A stretch of 21,856 nucleotides of DNA, taken from assembly GCA_019689515.1 (NCBI GenBank), contig JADGHI010000008.1, positions 1 through 21,856 on the forward strand, in the 5' to 3' direction. Below the pieces are notes generated by a model. It was given only the letters and a program-made list of their open reading frames with translations, had not been told where the DNA came from and did not search any database. A program made the translations under genes and the position numbers. The stretch comes from Acetobacteraceae bacterium (GTDB lineage: Bacteria; Pseudomonadota; Alphaproteobacteria; Acetobacterales; Acetobacteraceae). This document shows positions 19,999-21,856 of this stretch, piece after piece (positions within the stretch are counted from its first letter, which is position 1; each line of letters opens with the position of its first letter).

Positions 19999-21828
19999 TC
20001 AATCGGTCGCGATCACCTTCACGTAGCTCCCCGGCGCGTCCTCGATGGCAGGCAGGCCGCCGGTGCCAGGGACGCGCGCAGGGACCGTCTCCTTCGAGAG
20101 GGACGTCACCCAGCGGTGCCAGTCCGGCCACCAGGAGCCGGCGAGTTCCGTGGCGCCGGCGAACCACTGATCGGGATCGGGCGGGAGCTCCTCGTTCACC
20201 CAATGGCTGTACTTGCCTGCGTCCGGCGGGTTCACGACGCCTGCGATGTGGCCGGAGGCAGCAAGGACGAAGCGTATCGGTCCCTGGTAGATCTGGGTTG
20301 CGCGGTAGGTACTCTTCCACGGCGCGATGTGGTCCTCGCGCGTGGAGAGGATGTAGGTCGGAACCTTGATCTTCCGGAGGTCCAGCTTCACGCCGTCAAG
20401 CTCAATCGCGCCCGGCTTCACCAGGTCGTTGTCCTGGTACATCCGGCGCAGATAGAAGCTGTGCATGCACGCCGGCATGCGCGTGGAATCGTCGTTCCAG
20501 TAGAGCAGGTCGAAGGGGAAGGGGTCCTGCCCGAGGAGGTAGTTGTTCACGACGAAGGACCAGATCAGGTCGTTCGCGCGCAGCATGTTGAAGGTGGTCG
20601 CCATCTCGCGGCCTTCGAGGTAGCCGCGCTCGTTCATCTTCTCCTCGAGCGACTTGAGCTGCTCCTCGTCGATGAAGACGCCGAGCTCCCCCGCCTCCTC
20701 GAAGTCCACCATGGTGGTGAAGAAGGTCGCACTCTTGATCCGCGTGTCGCGCTTCGCCGCCATGTGCGCCAGCGTGCAGGCGAGCAGCGTGCCGCCGAGG
20801 CAGTAGCCGATCACGTTGAAGGCGCGCTCCCCGGTCGCCTTCTCCATCGCCTCGAGCGCGGCGTAGGGCCCTTCGCGCATGTAGTCGTCGAAGCACTTCT
20901 GGGCGAGCCGCTCGTCCGGGTTGACCCAGGAGATCATGAAGACCGTGTGGCCCTGCTCGACGGCCCAGCGCACGAAGCTGTTCTTCGGGCGCAGGTCGAG
21001 GATGTAGTACTTGTTGATCCAGGGCGGGATGATCAGCAGCGGCCGCTTCAGCACCTGCGGCGTGCTCGGCGCGTACTGGATCAGCTGCATCAGGTCGTTC
21101 TGGTAGATCACCTTGCCCGGCGTGACGGCGATGTTCTCGCCCACCTTGAACTTGGTGTCGTCCGTCATCCGGATCCGGAGCTGGCCTCTGCCCCGCTCGA
21201 GGTCGGCGAGCAGGTTGGAGAGGCCCCTGAGCAGGTTCTCGCCGCCCGTCTCGGCGGTCTTGCGCAGCACCTCCGGGTTGGTGAGCAGGAAATTCGTGGG
21301 GCTCATCGCGTCCACGAATTGGCGCGTGTAGAAGTCCACCTTCTGCGCCGTCTTCGGGTCGAGTCCCTCGGCCTGCCGGACGACGTTCTGGAAATACCGG
21401 GCGGAGAGCAGGTAGGACTGGCGGATGAAGTCGAAGATCTCGTTCTCGCGCCAGGCCTCGTCCTTGAAGCGCCGGTCGGCGGGGTTTTCGCGGATCACCG
21501 GCTCCACGGGCTGGCCGCCCAGGATGCGCCGGGCCGTGTTCTGCCACAGCGTCAGGTAGTCCTGCCAGAAGCCGATCTGCGCCTGCATCAGCCGGCCCGG
21601 ATTGGCCATCAGCCGCGCCGTCATCTCCATGAAGGCACTGCCGATGCCGAGCGGGTCCGGCGTGGACGGGACGGCGCCGCCGTCGGCCGCCTGGCGCTTG
21701 AGGAAGTCGGCAACGATGCGCTGCCCGCGCTCCGCCACGTCCGCCATGGTGCGGGCGACGAGGGTTGGGTCCGGCAGTCGAAAATGTGGGGTGGGGGTGC
21801 CGCTGCTCGGGGAGTTGGTTTCGGCCAT
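19999..21828 (-). CDS. phaC: Class I polyhydroxyalkanoate synthase
   Basis: A 609-residue enzyme of the class I size that polymerises (R)-3-hydroxyacyl-CoA into PHA on the granule surface. The catalytic triad is Cys343 in the lipase-like box GYCLGG, Asp499 in TREDHIAPW and His527 in ASGHIAG; the conserved Trp444 lies in LLYWND. The N-terminal domain (about 1-200) contains the PhaC_N region FKDEAWRENEIFDFIRQSYLLSARY. The ATG at 21828 is preceded only by a weak AGAGAA. The upstream region runs off the window, so any phasin or depolymerase partner on that side cannot be seen. It is convergent with the lipoprotein trio. Confidence 0.97.
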   Translation of the reverse strand: MAETNSPSSGTPTPHFRLPDPTLVARTMADVAERGQRIVADFLKRQAADGGAVPSTPDPLGIGSAFMEMTARLMANPGRLMQAQIGFWQDYLTLWQNTARRILGGQPVEPVIRENPADRRFKDEAWRENEIFDFIRQSYLLSARYFQNVVRQAEGLDPKTAQKVDFYTRQFVDAMSPTNFLLTNPEVLRKTAETGGENLLRGLSNLLADLERGRGQLRIRMTDDTKFKVGENIAVTPGKVIYQNDLMQLIQYAPSTPQVLKRPLLIIPPWINKYYILDLRPKNSFVRWAVEQGHTVFMISWVNPDERLAQKCFDDYMREGPYAALEAMEKATGERAFNVIGYCLGGTLLACTLAHMAAKRDTRIKSATFFTTMVDFEEAGELGVFIDEEQLKSLEEKMNERGYLEGREMATTFNMLRANDLIWSFVVNNYLLGQDPFPFDLLYWNDDSTRMPACMHSFYLRRMYQDNDLVKPGAIELDGVKLDLRKIKVPTYILSTREDHIAPWKSTYRATQIYQGPIRFVLAASGHIAGVVNPPDAGKYSHWVNEELPPDPDQWFAGATELAGSWWPDWHRWVTSLSKETVPARVPGTGGLPAIEDAPGSYVKVIATD

Positions 21829-21856
21829 TACGTTCTCTGTTCGACGCGAAGGAGGG

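Noticed and set aside
20402..21547. A 381-residue frame on the same strand as phaC
   Set aside because: It is a frame-shifted shadow of phaC with Arg/Ala/Pro/Gly bias; the true frame carries the complete catalytic triad.
1..21856. CRISPR arrays, tRNA or rRNA genes, insertion sequences
   Set aside because: Reading through the intergenic segments showed no regularly spaced direct repeats, cloverleaf-like sequence, transposase motifs or terminal inverted repeats.

Overview
This window looks like chromosomal DNA from a very GC-rich alphaproteobacterium, most likely an Acetobacteraceae member of the Roseomonas type. That is inference from four things: strong GC bias (long shadow frames opposite almost every gene), two Bug/TctC solute-receptor genes, a class I polyhydroxyalkanoate synthase, and a ribosomal rplM-rpsI pair followed by a short-form argC. 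I saw no transposase, integrase, CRISPR array, tRNA or rRNA.

Positions 1-5988 form an accessory catabolic block. A regulator-led operon on the minus strand (TetR, DUF35 OB-fold/zinc-ribbon protein, SCP2-type thiolase) diverges from a plus-strand pair (acyl-CoA-dehydrogenase-like flavoprotein and a VOC metalloprotein). Two closely related Bug receptor genes sit at either end and point inward, so the block reads as 'receptor > < catabolic genes > < receptor'. A plausible but untested reading is uptake and CoA-dependent breakdown of an organic acid.

Positions 6373-8409 carry a short divergent CinA-C protein, a COG1926-like phosphoribosyltransferase and a small basic DUF6496-type protein preceded by a perfect 8-bp stem-loop. 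Positions 8631-12437 hold a minus-strand run read in the order IlvD/Edd-type dehydratase, NAD(P)-binding epimerase-like protein, M20 amidohydrolase. A perfect 20-bp inverted repeat (12492-12511) lies upstream of the dehydratase and looks like a GntR-type operator.

Positions 12534-17850 are mostly housekeeping, all on the plus strand: a promoter, rplM, rpsI, a terminator with a GCAA loop, argC, a gamma-type carbonic anhydrase homologue, a hairpin, an acyl-CoA synthetase resembling oxalate-CoA ligases, and a ketopantoate reductase.

Positions 18005-19952 contain the least explained element: three tandem, overlapping genes for paralogous predicted lipoproteins that I cannot place in a known family. 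They converge on phaC (19999-21828, minus), whose catalytic Cys/Asp/His are all visible.
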